Assembly (NCBI GenBank): GCA_016213785.1
Contig: JACQZQ010000019.1
Coordinates: 58,394 to 122,393 of the forward strand
From: Acidobacteriota bacterium
Lineage (GTDB): Bacteria > Acidobacteriota > Blastocatellia > Chloracidobacteriales > JADJPF01
DNA length: 64,000 nt
Reading direction: 5' to 3'
Positions 34,671-44,245 of this stretch are shown piece after piece (within the stretch, counting starts at the first letter, position 1; every line of letters begins with the position of its first letter). The notes under the pieces were generated by a model. The model was not told the DNA's origin and did not search any database. It saw only the letters and a list, made by a program, of their open reading frames with translations. Both the position numbers and the translations under genes were made by a program.

Positions 34671-36269
34671 ATGACCAAAGAACTAACTCTAGTGCTAAAG
34701 GGCGGCACTATAATAGATGGTTCTCTTAAAGAGCGTTTTATTGGAGATGTTGGTGTTTCTGGCAATTTAATTACTGCTATTACTCCAAATGGTGAGCTAA
34801 AGGGTGATGAAGAAATAGACTGTACAGGGCTAATTGTTGCTCCAGGTTTTATTGATACTCATAGCCATTCTGACTTAAAAGTACTTAATGATCCTTCCCT
34901 TTTTATGAAAGTCCGCCAAGGCATTACTCTAGAGGTCTTTGGTCAAGATGGAATTTCTGTTGCTCCTATTAAAGAAGAACATAAAACCCAGTCAGAAAAA
35001 CAGCTTGCAGGACTTCTTGGGACTTTAGGCCGTCCTTGGCCTTGGCAATCGGTTGCTGAATATCTATCAGCACTAGAAAATGTAAAACCTGGCCTAGATT
35101 GCTCTTATCTTATTCCTCATGGCGCACTTAGGCTTTGGGTAATGGGTATGGAAGACCGTGACTCAACCATTGCTGAACGTGAGGAAATGACCAAACTCCT
35201 AGAACAAGGAATGCGTGAGGGTGCTTTTGGACTTTCTACAGGGCTAATCTACCCACCATGTTGTTATAGCAATACTGATGAACTAATTCACTTATGCCGC
35301 AAAGTTGCAGAACTTGATGGACGTTTAGTTGTTCATATTCGTAGCGAAAGCGATTATATAGTAGAAGCCATTCAAGAAATGATTGATATTGCACACGGTA
35401 GCGGTGTCCATGTCCATATCTCTCACTTTAAGGCAGCAGGAAAAGAAAATTGGTCACAAATGGATGAAGTGCTGCGTCGGATAAACCAAGCACAAGCTGA
35501 TGGGTTAAAATTTACTGCTGATCAATATCCTTATGTGGCAGGTTCTACAATGATGGGAGCAATTTTACCTCCTTGGGCGCATGCTGGAGGGGTTGAGGCT
35601 ACTTTAATTAGGCTTGCAAGTACTTCAGATAGAGAAAAAATGGCTTCTCAGATTCTTAATAATGATCGTGCTGAGTGGGATAATTTTTGGAAATGGTCAG
35701 GCCCAGAAGGCATTATTATTTCTGATATTCCTTCGGGGAATAATCAAGATATAGTTGGCTTAAATATTGCTGATGCAGCAAAACTACGAGGTAAAGAGGC
35801 TGTTGAGTTTGCTTTTGACCTTCTTTTAGAAGAGCGAATGGGCGTTTCAATGGTTTCTTTTAGCCAATCTGAAGAAGTAGTACAAAGAATTTGGCAACTC
35901 CCCTATGTAAATGCTTGTACAGATGGGCTTTTAGGTGCTAGACCTCATCCACGCGCTTTTGGAACCTACCCTAGAATCTTAGGGCGTTATACCCGTGACC
36001 TAAAAATATTAGACTTAGAACAAGCTATTTATAAGTTAAGTCATTTAGCCGCAGAAAACCTAGGCTTAAAAGGCTATGGATTAATTAAAGAGAATTACAT
36101 AGCTAACCTAGTAGCTTTTAATGCTGATACAGTGATTGACAATGCTACTTTTAGCAACCCACGCCAATATCCAACAGGTATTGAGCATGTAATTGTTCAA
36201 GGTGTGGCAGTTATAAAAAATAATAAAGAACAAGGAAAATTTCCTGGTAAAATTACACGAAAATTTTAA
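34671..36269 (+). CDS. D-aminoacylase / N-acyl-D-amino-acid amidohydrolase family protein
   Basis: 532-aa amidohydrolase. It starts with the family N-terminal beta domain (TLVLKGGTIIDGSLKERFIG), followed by the metal site APGFIDTHSHSDLK (about residue 63), the EVFGQDGISVAP segment, GAFGLSTGLIYPPCCYS, HISHFKAAGKENW, FTADQYPYVAGSTMM and the late HPRAFGTYPRILGRYTRD. These are typical of D-aminoacylase and dihydroorotase-like deacylases. In other SsnA/molybdenum-hydroxylase clusters this position is held by a dihydropyrimidinase, so this enzyme may open a ring or an acylated intermediate. Ribosome site GAGGACTTACA. Confidence 0.88.
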   Translation: MTKELTLVLKGGTIIDGSLKERFIGDVGVSGNLITAITPNGELKGDEEIDCTGLIVAPGFIDTHSHSDLKVLNDPSLFMKVRQGITLEVFGQDGISVAPIKEEHKTQSEKQLAGLLGTLGRPWPWQSVAEYLSALENVKPGLDCSYLIPHGALRLWVMGMEDRDSTIAEREEMTKLLEQGMREGAFGLSTGLIYPPCCYSNTDELIHLCRKVAELDGRLVVHIRSESDYIVEAIQEMIDIAHGSGVHVHISHFKAAGKENWSQMDEVLRRINQAQADGLKFTADQYPYVAGSTMMGAILPPWAHAGGVEATLIRLASTSDREKMASQILNNDRAEWDNFWKWSGPEGIIISDIPSGNNQDIVGLNIADAAKLRGKEAVEFAFDLLLEERMGVSMVSFSQSEEVVQRIWQLPYVNACTDGLLGARPHPRAFGTYPRILGRYTRDLKILDLEQAIYKLSHLAAENLGLKGYGLIKENYIANLVAFNADTVIDNATFSNPRQYPTGIEHVIVQGVAVIKNNKEQGKFPGKITRKF

Positions 36270-36332
36270 TAAAATAACCCCAAACCTAAGAATTTGTCTT
36301 AATTAATAATCATATTTAGGAGGAAAAATTAA

Positions 36333-38924
36333 ATGAGTATAAAAACCTTAGAATTTACTCTAAATGGAAATCTAGTTAGCACCCAAATAGAGCCAGATAC
36401 AACACTTTTAGAAGTCCTACGTGAGCAATTTGGGTTAATTTCTCCTAAAAATGGTTGTAGCCCTCAAGGTCAATGTGGTTGTTGTACAGTGATTGTTGAT
36501 AATCGGGCTACTGTCTCTTGTGTAGTAAATGCCGAAAAAGTAGCAGGAAAAAATGTTCTTACCCTAGAGGGTGTTAGCGAGCGTGAGCGTGATATTTTCT
36601 CTAAAGCTTTTGTGCTTGGAGGTGGTTTGCAATGTGGTTTTTGCATTCCTGGGATTGTTGCACGTGCAAAAAGCCTACTAGATAAAAAGCCTTGCCCAAC
36701 TAGAGAGGAAATTACAGGGGTGCTTAACCCTCATATTTGTCGTTGTACTGGATATGTAAAAATCATTGATTCTATTGAAATAGCCGCTAAAGCACTCCAA
36801 GGTGAAGCGCTTCCAGAACAAGATTTTTCTGGTCGTATAGGCTCAAACCTGCCTCGTTATGATGGTTGTGAGGCTGTACTTGGAGATCGGCCATATATTG
36901 ATGATATGAAAATACCAGATATGCTTTATGGAGCACTACTTTTTTCACCTCACCCACGTGCTAGAGTGCTTTCTATTGATCCAGCAAGGGCATTAGATAT
37001 TGATGGGGTAATGACAGTTGCTACGGCTAAAGATGTTCCAGGACAACGTTTTCAAGGGCTAATTTATCCTGATTGGCCGCTATTTGTAGCAGAAGGTGAG
37101 GAAACTCGTTTTGTTGGTGATGTAATTGCGGCTGTTGCTGCCACTACACCAAAACTTGCACGCAAAGCACTAGAACTAATAGATGTTAAATATGAAGTTC
37201 TTGAACCTGTAAGCTCACCTGATGCCGCGCTTGCTCCTGATGCTCCTAAAATTCATAAAAAAGGAAATCTGCTTTCTACATCGCTAATTAAGCGAGGTGA
37301 TGCTGATGAAGCATTAAAAAATGCTCCTTATGTAGTTAATCATACCTGGTCAACACAGTTAATTGAACACGCATTTCTTGAGCCTGAAAGTTGTATTGCT
37401 GTGCCTGGTGATAATGAAACAATGCAGGTCTATAGCCAAGGCCAAGGTGTTTTTGATGATCGTCGTCAAATAGCTTCATTTCTTGGGGTTACTGAAAACA
37501 AAGTTAATGTAACTTTAGTTTCAAATGGTGGAGCATTTGGAGGAAAAGAAGACCTAAGCATTCAAGGTCAAACGGCTTTGCTTGCTTTAATGACTAACCG
37601 ACCCGTAAAAATTACTATTTCTCGTGATGAAAGTATTTGTCTACACCCTAAACGTCACCCAATTAAAATGCAGTATTGGGTAGGTTGTGATAACGATGGA
37701 AAACTTTTAGCTGTAAAGGCTAAAATGATTGGAGATAAAGGGGCTTATGCATCGGTTGGTTCAAAAGTCTTAGAACGTGCAGCAGGGCATTCTTGTGGCC
37801 CATATCGTGTTGATAATGTTGATGTTGAAGCATTAGCTGTTTATACAAATAATCCTCCTTGTGGAGCAATGCGAGGTTTTGGTGCTAATCAAGCTGCTTT
37901 TGCTTTAGAAGGCGCACTTGACCAATTAGCAGAGAAAATAGGGCTTGATGGTTGGGAAATTCGCTATCGTAATGCTGTTGATGTTGGAGACACTTTTGCT
38001 ACAGGGCAAGTCTTTGAACATAGTGTAGGGTTAAAGAAAACTCTCTTAGCTGTAAAAGACATTTATCAAAATGCTAAATATGCTGGGATTGCTTGTGGGA
38101 TTAAGAATGTAGGCATAGGTAATGGAATGCCCGAATATGGACGGGTTTTACTTGTAGTTGAAAATGACGCAACCGTCACTATTCACCAAGGTTTTACCGA
38201 AATGGGACAAGGGCTTTATACTGTTCTAATCCAATGTTTATGTGAAGAAACAGGAATTGACCCTCGTAAAGTAAAAGCTATAGTTGATACATCAAAACCG
38301 CTTTATTGTGGTATGACTACAGCATCTCGGGCAACTTCACTTGGTGGAAATGCTGTTAGAATCGCAGCACAAAAACTTAAAGAAGACTTAAAAACTCATA
38401 CTTTAGAAGAGCTTATAGGAAAAGAATACTATGGTGAGCATGTAGTAGATTTTACTACAGCGCTAAATGCTAAAGTTGAAAAAACAATTACACATTTTTC
38501 TTATGGTTTTGCCACTCAGGTTGTAATTTTAGATGAAAAAGGCAAACTTCAAAAAGTTATTGCTGCTCATGATGTTGGCAAAGTACTTAATCCAAAGCTT
38601 TTAGAAGGTCAGATTGAAGGCTCAATCCATATGGGGCTGGGCTATGCCTTAAGTGAAGAGCTTAAGGTAGTAGATAGTAAACTACCTAATACAAATATTA
38701 GGTCTTTAGGCTTACTTAGAGCTAAAGATATGCCTGAGTGCCAGTTAATTTTTGTCGAAGAACATGATCCACAAGGCCCATTTGGTGCTAAAGGTGTAGG
38801 GGAAATAGGTCTTGTACCAACTGCTGGAGCAGTTGCAGGTGCACTTTATAAATTTGATGGGATACGTAGGTATTCTCTACCAATGAAAGATGCTCCAGCT
38901 GCTAAGAGTATCCCTAAGGGGTAG
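36333..38924 (+). CDS. Two-domain molybdenum hydroxylase (xanthine dehydrogenase-like, SsnA-associated type)
   Basis: 863 aa. The N-terminal iron-sulfur part (about 1-160) has both [2Fe-2S] clusters: CSPQGQCGCCTV with a later Cys, then CGFCIPG and CRCTGY. It is fused to the molybdopterin domain with GGAFGGKEDLSIQ, CGAMRGFGANQAAFALEG, EMGQGLYTVL, TASRATSLGGNAV and the active-site loop GAKGVGEIGLVPT. There is no FAD domain, the architecture of the so-called selenium-dependent xanthine dehydrogenase family. The internal linker is only about 30 residues. It closes the ssnA-like run with ribosome site AGGAGGAAAAATTA. No molybdenum or selenium maturation genes are nearby. Confidence 0.88.
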   Translation: MSIKTLEFTLNGNLVSTQIEPDTTLLEVLREQFGLISPKNGCSPQGQCGCCTVIVDNRATVSCVVNAEKVAGKNVLTLEGVSERERDIFSKAFVLGGGLQCGFCIPGIVARAKSLLDKKPCPTREEITGVLNPHICRCTGYVKIIDSIEIAAKALQGEALPEQDFSGRIGSNLPRYDGCEAVLGDRPYIDDMKIPDMLYGALLFSPHPRARVLSIDPARALDIDGVMTVATAKDVPGQRFQGLIYPDWPLFVAEGEETRFVGDVIAAVAATTPKLARKALELIDVKYEVLEPVSSPDAALAPDAPKIHKKGNLLSTSLIKRGDADEALKNAPYVVNHTWSTQLIEHAFLEPESCIAVPGDNETMQVYSQGQGVFDDRRQIASFLGVTENKVNVTLVSNGGAFGGKEDLSIQGQTALLALMTNRPVKITISRDESICLHPKRHPIKMQYWVGCDNDGKLLAVKAKMIGDKGAYASVGSKVLERAAGHSCGPYRVDNVDVEALAVYTNNPPCGAMRGFGANQAAFALEGALDQLAEKIGLDGWEIRYRNAVDVGDTFATGQVFEHSVGLKKTLLAVKDIYQNAKYAGIACGIKNVGIGNGMPEYGRVLLVVENDATVTIHQGFTEMGQGLYTVLIQCLCEETGIDPRKVKAIVDTSKPLYCGMTTASRATSLGGNAVRIAAQKLKEDLKTHTLEELIGKEYYGEHVVDFTTALNAKVEKTITHFSYGFATQVVILDEKGKLQKVIAAHDVGKVLNPKLLEGQIEGSIHMGLGYALSEELKVVDSKLPNTNIRSLGLLRAKDMPECQLIFVEEHDPQGPFGAKGVGEIGLVPTAGAVAGALYKFDGIRRYSLPMKDAPAAKSIPKG

Positions 38925-38944
38925 AGGGTGAAGTTTGCTAGTCA

Positions 38945-39493
38945 TTATTCTTTGATAAAATAAATTAAGTTATCTTCAACTTTATAAAGTAGTGGAGCAA
39001 CAGTAATTTTAGGATATCTTGAGCGAAGGCGTTTTGCTTCGCTTAAGACAAAATCAATTTCATTGCTAATTTCAAACATAGGAGCAAAGTGCATAAAGTG
39101 TTGTTCTGCAAGTTCTTGCTCCCATCCAGCAATTTCTACTAAGCCATTTATAAAGGTGTCACGTCTTGAAAATAAATTAACCATTCCACAATTATTGTGC
39201 CCTAGTAAGGCGATGTGCTTAACTTCGCCTACGGCAATTGCATATGAAACCTTAAACTCGCTATAGCGCAGATTTGTCCCACCAACTCTAAGGATATAGG
39301 CAAAAAGTTCAGGCATATTTAGCCTTTTACGGTTGTCCATACACATACCAAGAAGTAATTGTGCTTTAGTAAAGGTGTCAAGAGGACGGTTTAAGTTATG
39401 GTACTCAACAAATAAACTAATAGGAGTATCTTTATAACTGTTTGGAATATCTTCTTTAGATGAAACTGCAATTAGTTTGCTCATTGTGCTCAT
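38945..39493 (-). CDS. Beta-carbonic-anhydrase-like protein
   Basis: 182 aa with the beta-class layout: C51-x-D53-x-R55 (GMCMDNRKRL), a hydrophobic strand and glycine loop (AYILRVGGTNL), then H99-x-x-C102 (LLGHNNCGMV). C51, H99 and C102 would bind zinc and D53/R55 form the usual dyad. The rest diverges from typical bacterial carbonic anhydrases and the region between motifs is short. CO2 hydration is plausible and would fit a neighbour that releases CO2 from carbamates, but another zinc role cannot be excluded. It is convergent with the molybdenum hydroxylase gene, 20 bp from its stop. Confidence 0.75.
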   Translation of the reverse strand: MSTMSKLIAVSSKEDIPNSYKDTPISLFVEYHNLNRPLDTFTKAQLLLGMCMDNRKRLNMPELFAYILRVGGTNLRYSEFKVSYAIAVGEVKHIALLGHNNCGMVNLFSRRDTFINGLVEIAGWEQELAEQHFMHFAPMFEISNEIDFVLSEAKRLRSRYPKITVAPLLYKVEDNLIYFIKE

Positions 39494-39665
39494 TGTGCTT
39501 ATTATCCTTGTTATCTTTAAGGTTAACCTTAAGTTTGTGGGTTTTGATCAAATTTAATAACACTTTTTTCTGTGTTATTATGCCAAACAATACTATCTAA
39601 GTTTATTTAAAAATAGAAATAGCTATGGATAAATAATTTTTTTAAAGTAATAGAGGTATTAAAAA

Positions 39666-40718
39666 GTGAAAAAATATGTTGCTATTTTATTGATTATATT
39701 AACACTAGCTATATCAGCTTGTGAGAAAAATATTCCCCTTGGGGATTGGTCATTTGTTGATACAGGTACGCAGAACACATTTTTTGAGCTTAGTTTTGCA
39801 TCTCCTCAGTCAGCATGGCTTACAGGTTGGTTTGAAAAAGGGCCTGAAGCAACAGAAGGTTGGCAAATACTCCAGACTAACGATGGTGGCAAGACTTGGA
39901 CACCTATGACTAATCAAGCAGAACAAAAAATCAAGTATGTTTACTTTATTAATGATAAAACAGGCTGGGCAATAAACTTAACTCAAGACCTTCTTGGAAC
40001 TAGCGATGGTGGGACAACTTGGGAAATTTTACGTACAGCAGGTAAATCTAAGATTAAATATAATTACAATAACCCTACAGCACCTACAGAACTTCCAGAC
40101 CCAATAAATAGAGTAAAATTTATAAATGAAAAAGTTGGTTGGGCTTGGGGTGGTGGAAAAAAAGATAGCGCTGTAGAACAAGAAGGGATTTTTATTCGCA
40201 CTGTTGATGGTGGTAAAAATTGGCAAAAAGTTGAATATCCTTTTACTAGCGAACTAAAAACTCTATTTTTCCTTAATGATAAGTTTGGTTTGGCCTCTGA
40301 TACTAAAGCAGGTATTTATAAAACTCTAGATGGAGGTCAAACCTGGCAAAAACAGCCTGATGATATGACTAGGCCATCAATTAATGGAATTTCTTTTATA
40401 AATGAAAAGCGTGGAACTATTGTAGGTGATACTTATATTGGTTTAACAGAAGATGGTGGAACAACTTGGAAGCCTATTAAAGTAAAAGGTGCTTATCTTA
40501 ATGATGTTTACTGGGTAGATGAAAATACTGCTTGGGCAGCAGGTGACAAAGGTAAATTAATGGTTTCTCATAATGGCGGCCAACGTTGGGAACATGTAAA
40601 ACCCCTTTTGGATGAACCAGACCTTGCTAATATTACAAAAATTAAATTTCTAGATATCAACTCAGGCTGGGCTTATGGTAATAATGGGCTTTTGCTCCAT
40701 TATGAAATGAAAAAGTAA
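39666..40718 (+). CDS. YCF48/BNR-repeat beta-propeller lipoprotein
   Basis: 350 aa beginning at GTG 39666 (AGAGGTATTAAAAA upstream). Lipoprotein signal: KKYVAILLIILTLAISAC, with the lipobox LAISAC. Six propeller blades are marked by repeated Asp-box-like motifs: NDGGKTW, SDGGTTW, VDGGKNW, LDGGQTW, EDGGTTW and NGGQRW, interleaved with GWA turns (SAWLTGW, TGWAINL, VGWAWGG, SGWAYGN). This is the Ycf48/photosystem II assembly-factor-like fold, widespread in non-photosynthetic bacteria as surface or periplasmic scaffolds. No partner is apparent. A strong hairpin lies between it and the convergent gene. Confidence 0.88.
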   Translation: MKKYVAILLIILTLAISACEKNIPLGDWSFVDTGTQNTFFELSFASPQSAWLTGWFEKGPEATEGWQILQTNDGGKTWTPMTNQAEQKIKYVYFINDKTGWAINLTQDLLGTSDGGTTWEILRTAGKSKIKYNYNNPTAPTELPDPINRVKFINEKVGWAWGGGKKDSAVEQEGIFIRTVDGGKNWQKVEYPFTSELKTLFFLNDKFGLASDTKAGIYKTLDGGQTWQKQPDDMTRPSINGISFINEKRGTIVGDTYIGLTEDGGTTWKPIKVKGAYLNDVYWVDENTAWAAGDKGKLMVSHNGGQRWEHVKPLLDEPDLANITKIKFLDINSGWAYGNNGLLLHYEMKK

Positions 40719-40848
40719 AAGGGTTGTTATTAGACTAGCTAGTGTTGGTATCGCTCTCAAGCATTGCAGCTAGTTTGTTAGATAGAGAGGGTTTTAGCAA
40801 AGTTTACCAGAAAAGTAATTTTGTGCTTTTGATTAAATGATTAAAAAT

Positions 40849-40878
40849 AATAGCCCAGTTGCCTCTAACTGGGCTATT
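40849..40878 (-). terminator. Terminator between convergent propeller genes
   Basis: Perfect 12-bp stem AATAGCCCAGTT / AACTGGGCTATT with a 6-nt loop. On the minus strand it is followed by ATTTTTAAT, so it ends the 40890-44225 gene; it could also stop plus-strand transcripts. The TAGCCCAG core is shared with the hairpin at 6198. Confidence 0.85.
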
Positions 40879-40889
40879 ATTGTGGGCTA

Positions 40890-43800
40890 TTATTGGTGTT
40901 TTTTATCACCAATTAGGAAAAACCCTCCATTGGTAAAATTAGGCGTAGGTTTTGTAGCAGTTTTATTTTGCTGTTTTGGAAAAAGTGCTCGTGAAGGAAT
41001 GTTACATAAATAGGTTTCAAATTGCGCTGAGATACAGCCATTCCAAAAAGCATAAAAACCACCTTTGCCATCATTAACAACTCCTAATGTATCTAAACCA
41101 CGAGTAAATGTCCCTGTTGGGCCACTTAAAGTTTTAGAATTGCCAAAGGTTTGTCCGCCATCTCTTGATGTTGCAAGTAATAAGCCATTTCTTGAACGCC
41201 AAGCAACATTAACTGTCCCATTTTGAGCAAGAAAAACATTAGTATAGCCAGTTAAGGATGTATTATTGTCCTTAGAAACATTTATAGGATTACTAAAAGT
41301 TCTACCCTTATCAGTTGATCTTGCTAAATGGGTGTTAAGAATAGCAGGTCTTGAAAAATCAAAAGGTGGAGCTATAAGTTCAAAAGATACATAAACATTA
41401 TTATTGTCTAGCGCTAAACCAATCTGAGGGAAATCAGATAGAATAGGTTCGCTATTATTATCAATAATGTCAAATACTCTTTTATTAAGAAACACTTGAT
41501 TCATTTTGTTAAACCCAGTACCAGAGTCTATTGCTACTTTTATTCCTAAATTAACATTAAAATCTTCTGTCATAGCAACGTATGGGTAAGCTAAATAGAT
41601 TGAGCCTTGGCTATCAAAAGCAAGTTTAGGTTGGCTACCAAACTGAATTGATTCACCTACCAAGGAAATACGCTCAGGGTTTGTAAATGTGTTACCTCTA
41701 TCTTTAGAGCGAACTACAAAAATACCTACTCTTTGAGTTAAGTCTTCATCCTCGCTTTGAACTAAGCAAAAACCTGTAGGTGTTGCAATAATTAAATTAC
41801 CAAGTCTATCGAGTTCCATTATAACGGATGAAGGAATACAATCGTTTAGTTTGGTTGAGCCTACAGCCATAACAGGATTAGAAAAGGTCTTTCCTCCATC
41901 AGTAGATTTTACTAAGAATACGCCACTTTCTCCAGTAGTTGGTGAAAACAATATTGAGCCAGTAAAGGCTGCATATATTATGTTATTTCTTTCATCTACA
42001 GCTATCACTGGAGCATTTGCAAAGATATTGCTAATAGGAAATGTTTCAACGATTTTAACAGGAGTAGAAAAAGTTTTGCCTCCATCAGTAGATTGTTTAT
42101 AAAATGGTTTGGCTTCAAATTCTATGATGCTATCGCGTGGGATATCAGCATTGCTATTATCTACAAATGCCATATGAATAGTACCTTTAGAATCAACTCT
42201 TACTCCATCTAATAGAAGGTTTGTGTCTCCTCTATTATTAGAAACATTCATTGGAAGACCATTAGTATGGTTTGCTGGAAAAACAGTTAGCCTTAGGTTA
42301 GTTCTCCTAGTTTTACTTCCGCTACTTCCACTAACAACAACTAAATAAGTACCAGGTGCTACACTACTATTTGCAGAAACAGTTAATGTTACAGCTTGGT
42401 TAGAACGTGCTGAAGCAGGAGAAAAGCTATAAGATAATCCTGATACAGCAGATGTAGCTGAAAGAGTTATATTGTCTGAAAAGCTATTTCTATCAAAAAG
42501 TTGTAGTGGAAAAGTAGTTTGTTGACCAGCAATAACTACTCCATAAAAACCTTTTGATGAAAGGCTAAAGTCAGGAGTCTTTGCGTTAAAGTTACTAGGA
42601 AGTTTGTTGAAATAAATATCAGGATTTTCATTACGTTCATCGCTCCAAGCAATATAAAAATCATTACCAAAAGCAGTTAAACTATCATAATCGCCATGAT
42701 AGCCAGGTGCTACGCCTCTTTCTATTTCACCAAAAGACCAATTATGATTATTAACTTGGAAATTACTGCTAAAACTTGCACCTCCATTAGTAGAAGTAGC
42801 CATAAAAACATCTGTTAGACTATCAAATACAGGATCATTTCTACGATCCCACCAACGAATCCCAACAGTACCATCTGTTGTAACTGCAATAGAAGGAGAG
42901 GATTGGCTAGTGCTAGTGGTATCATCATTTATTCTTAGAGGAGAACTAAAAGTATTTCCTCCATCTGTAGATCTAATATAGAAAATATCTCCTCTATCAG
43001 CGCCTGTAGGAGTTGAAGGCTTAGAAGGTGTTGCTCCATAAACAATATGTACTGTACCTTTTTGATCTACTACAATACTAGGAAAGCTATTTGTTCTTAC
43101 TCCGCTTCCATCAATACCCCCAGTAAGATTTGCAGTATTAAAAATAGAAGCTACAGATTTAGAAGGGCTAAAGGTTTTGCCACCATCAGTAGATTTAACT
43201 AAGGAGATAGTAAGGAAATCACTAGCCGTAATATCGCCATTACCAACCCTAAAATATGCTACATAGAGATCTCCATTAGGCGCAACTGCTGGCATTGAAC
43301 CTTGAACGCCTGCGGAATTATCTCCTTGTGATAGGCTAATTGGTGGTAAATAGGTTTGTCCTCCATCAATAGAACGGGAAAAATTTATACTGATATTTTC
43401 AGAAAAAGTAGTCCAGCTAACATAAACATTGCCCTTAAATGGGGAATTAGCATTTTTATCTACGGTAAGCCATTCTTTATCTTGAAAATCTAAGTTATTT
43501 GCTGCTGTTGTTGTAGCATCAACAGGAGTTGAAAATGTCGCGCCTTGATCAGTAGATTTTGCTACTCCTATAATGCTCTTAACTCCTGTATCTTCTATTA
43601 AAAGAGTTAAAGTTGAGTAGTAAATCTCACCATTAGGGCCAAAATCAACTACAGCATCCCCTAAGTTTAATCCATTAGGTAGATTAGGAATGATTCCTTG
43701 TGTAAAAGTCTGACCACCATTAGTAGAACGACTATAGCCTGAAAAGTTAAGATCTGAGTTACCAGGAGCACTATTATAGCCAACAATAACAGTATTATTT

Positions 43801-44225
43801 CTAGCTGCAATACTACTTTCGCTTTGAGTAAGGCCACGATCTAACACAGGATTATTAACTAAAGTGTTATCATCGCCTTGTGCAAGAGGAGATATGTTTG
43901 GTATAGACCCTATATCGCTAGAAAGATTACTTATTGAGCTAGCAGAGTTTCTCTGACTAGTCAGCGGATCCATTGCCATTAAAACACCACGCTGTCCAGC
44001 GCTAGATAGTGAGTTAAAAATCTTGGGATTTTGCAAACGCTCATAACCAACGGGTTTTTGCCTAGCATTTTTTCTTTGCAAATATTGGTTATATAAAGAA
44101 CTTGGAGAATCTACTCTTTTTCTAGTTTTATTTATTTCTTGAGCTAGGTTTGTTGAGGGCAAAATAAAGAATTGAGCAAATAATGTAACCAGTAGGCATT
44201 TAGCCAAAGTTTTATTTATTTCCAC
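40890..44225 (-). CDS. Large secreted sialidase-like (Asp-box) beta-propeller protein
   Basis: 1111 aa with signal peptide (EINKTLAKCLLVTLFAQFFILPSTNLA). The body is two groups of propeller blades carrying many Asp-box repeats of the form S-x-D-G-G-x-T-F (for example STNGGQTFTQG, SIDGGQTYLPP, STDGGKTFSPS, SKDRGNTFTN, STDKGRTFSNP). They are separated near residues 545-660 by an Ig-like domain (FSLSSKGFYGVVIAGQQTTFPLQL onwards). The sialidase Arg triad is not obvious, so enzymatic activity is doubtful. It is probably a surface or matrix protein. The Ig-like protein gene lies 20 bp upstream and is likely cotranscribed. Confidence 0.85.
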   Translation of the reverse strand: MEINKTLAKCLLVTLFAQFFILPSTNLAQEINKTRKRVDSPSSLYNQYLQRKNARQKPVGYERLQNPKIFNSLSSAGQRGVLMAMDPLTSQRNSASSISNLSSDIGSIPNISPLAQGDDNTLVNNPVLDRGLTQSESSIAARNNTVIVGYNSAPGNSDLNFSGYSRSTNGGQTFTQGIIPNLPNGLNLGDAVVDFGPNGEIYYSTLTLLIEDTGVKSIIGVAKSTDQGATFSTPVDATTTAANNLDFQDKEWLTVDKNANSPFKGNVYVSWTTFSENISINFSRSIDGGQTYLPPISLSQGDNSAGVQGSMPAVAPNGDLYVAYFRVGNGDITASDFLTISLVKSTDGGKTFSPSKSVASIFNTANLTGGIDGSGVRTNSFPSIVVDQKGTVHIVYGATPSKPSTPTGADRGDIFYIRSTDGGNTFSSPLRINDDTTSTSQSSPSIAVTTDGTVGIRWWDRRNDPVFDSLTDVFMATSTNGGASFSSNFQVNNHNWSFGEIERGVAPGYHGDYDSLTAFGNDFYIAWSDERNENPDIYFNKLPSNFNAKTPDFSLSSKGFYGVVIAGQQTTFPLQLFDRNSFSDNITLSATSAVSGLSYSFSPASARSNQAVTLTVSANSSVAPGTYLVVVSGSSGSKTRRTNLRLTVFPANHTNGLPMNVSNNRGDTNLLLDGVRVDSKGTIHMAFVDNSNADIPRDSIIEFEAKPFYKQSTDGGKTFSTPVKIVETFPISNIFANAPVIAVDERNNIIYAAFTGSILFSPTTGESGVFLVKSTDGGKTFSNPVMAVGSTKLNDCIPSSVIMELDRLGNLIIATPTGFCLVQSEDEDLTQRVGIFVVRSKDRGNTFTNPERISLVGESIQFGSQPKLAFDSQGSIYLAYPYVAMTEDFNVNLGIKVAIDSGTGFNKMNQVFLNKRVFDIIDNNSEPILSDFPQIGLALDNNNVYVSFELIAPPFDFSRPAILNTHLARSTDKGRTFSNPINVSKDNNTSLTGYTNVFLAQNGTVNVAWRSRNGLLLATSRDGGQTFGNSKTLSGPTGTFTRGLDTLGVVNDGKGGFYAFWNGCISAQFETYLCNIPSRALFPKQQNKTATKPTPNFTNGGFFLIGDKKHQ

Positions 44226-44245
44226 AGTTAATCTTCTCCTTTTAC

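Noticed and set aside
36333..38924. Selenocysteine in the molybdenum hydroxylase
   Set aside because: No in-frame TGA interrupts the gene; the selenium dependence known for this family is a labile selenium ligand, and its presence here cannot be told from sequence.
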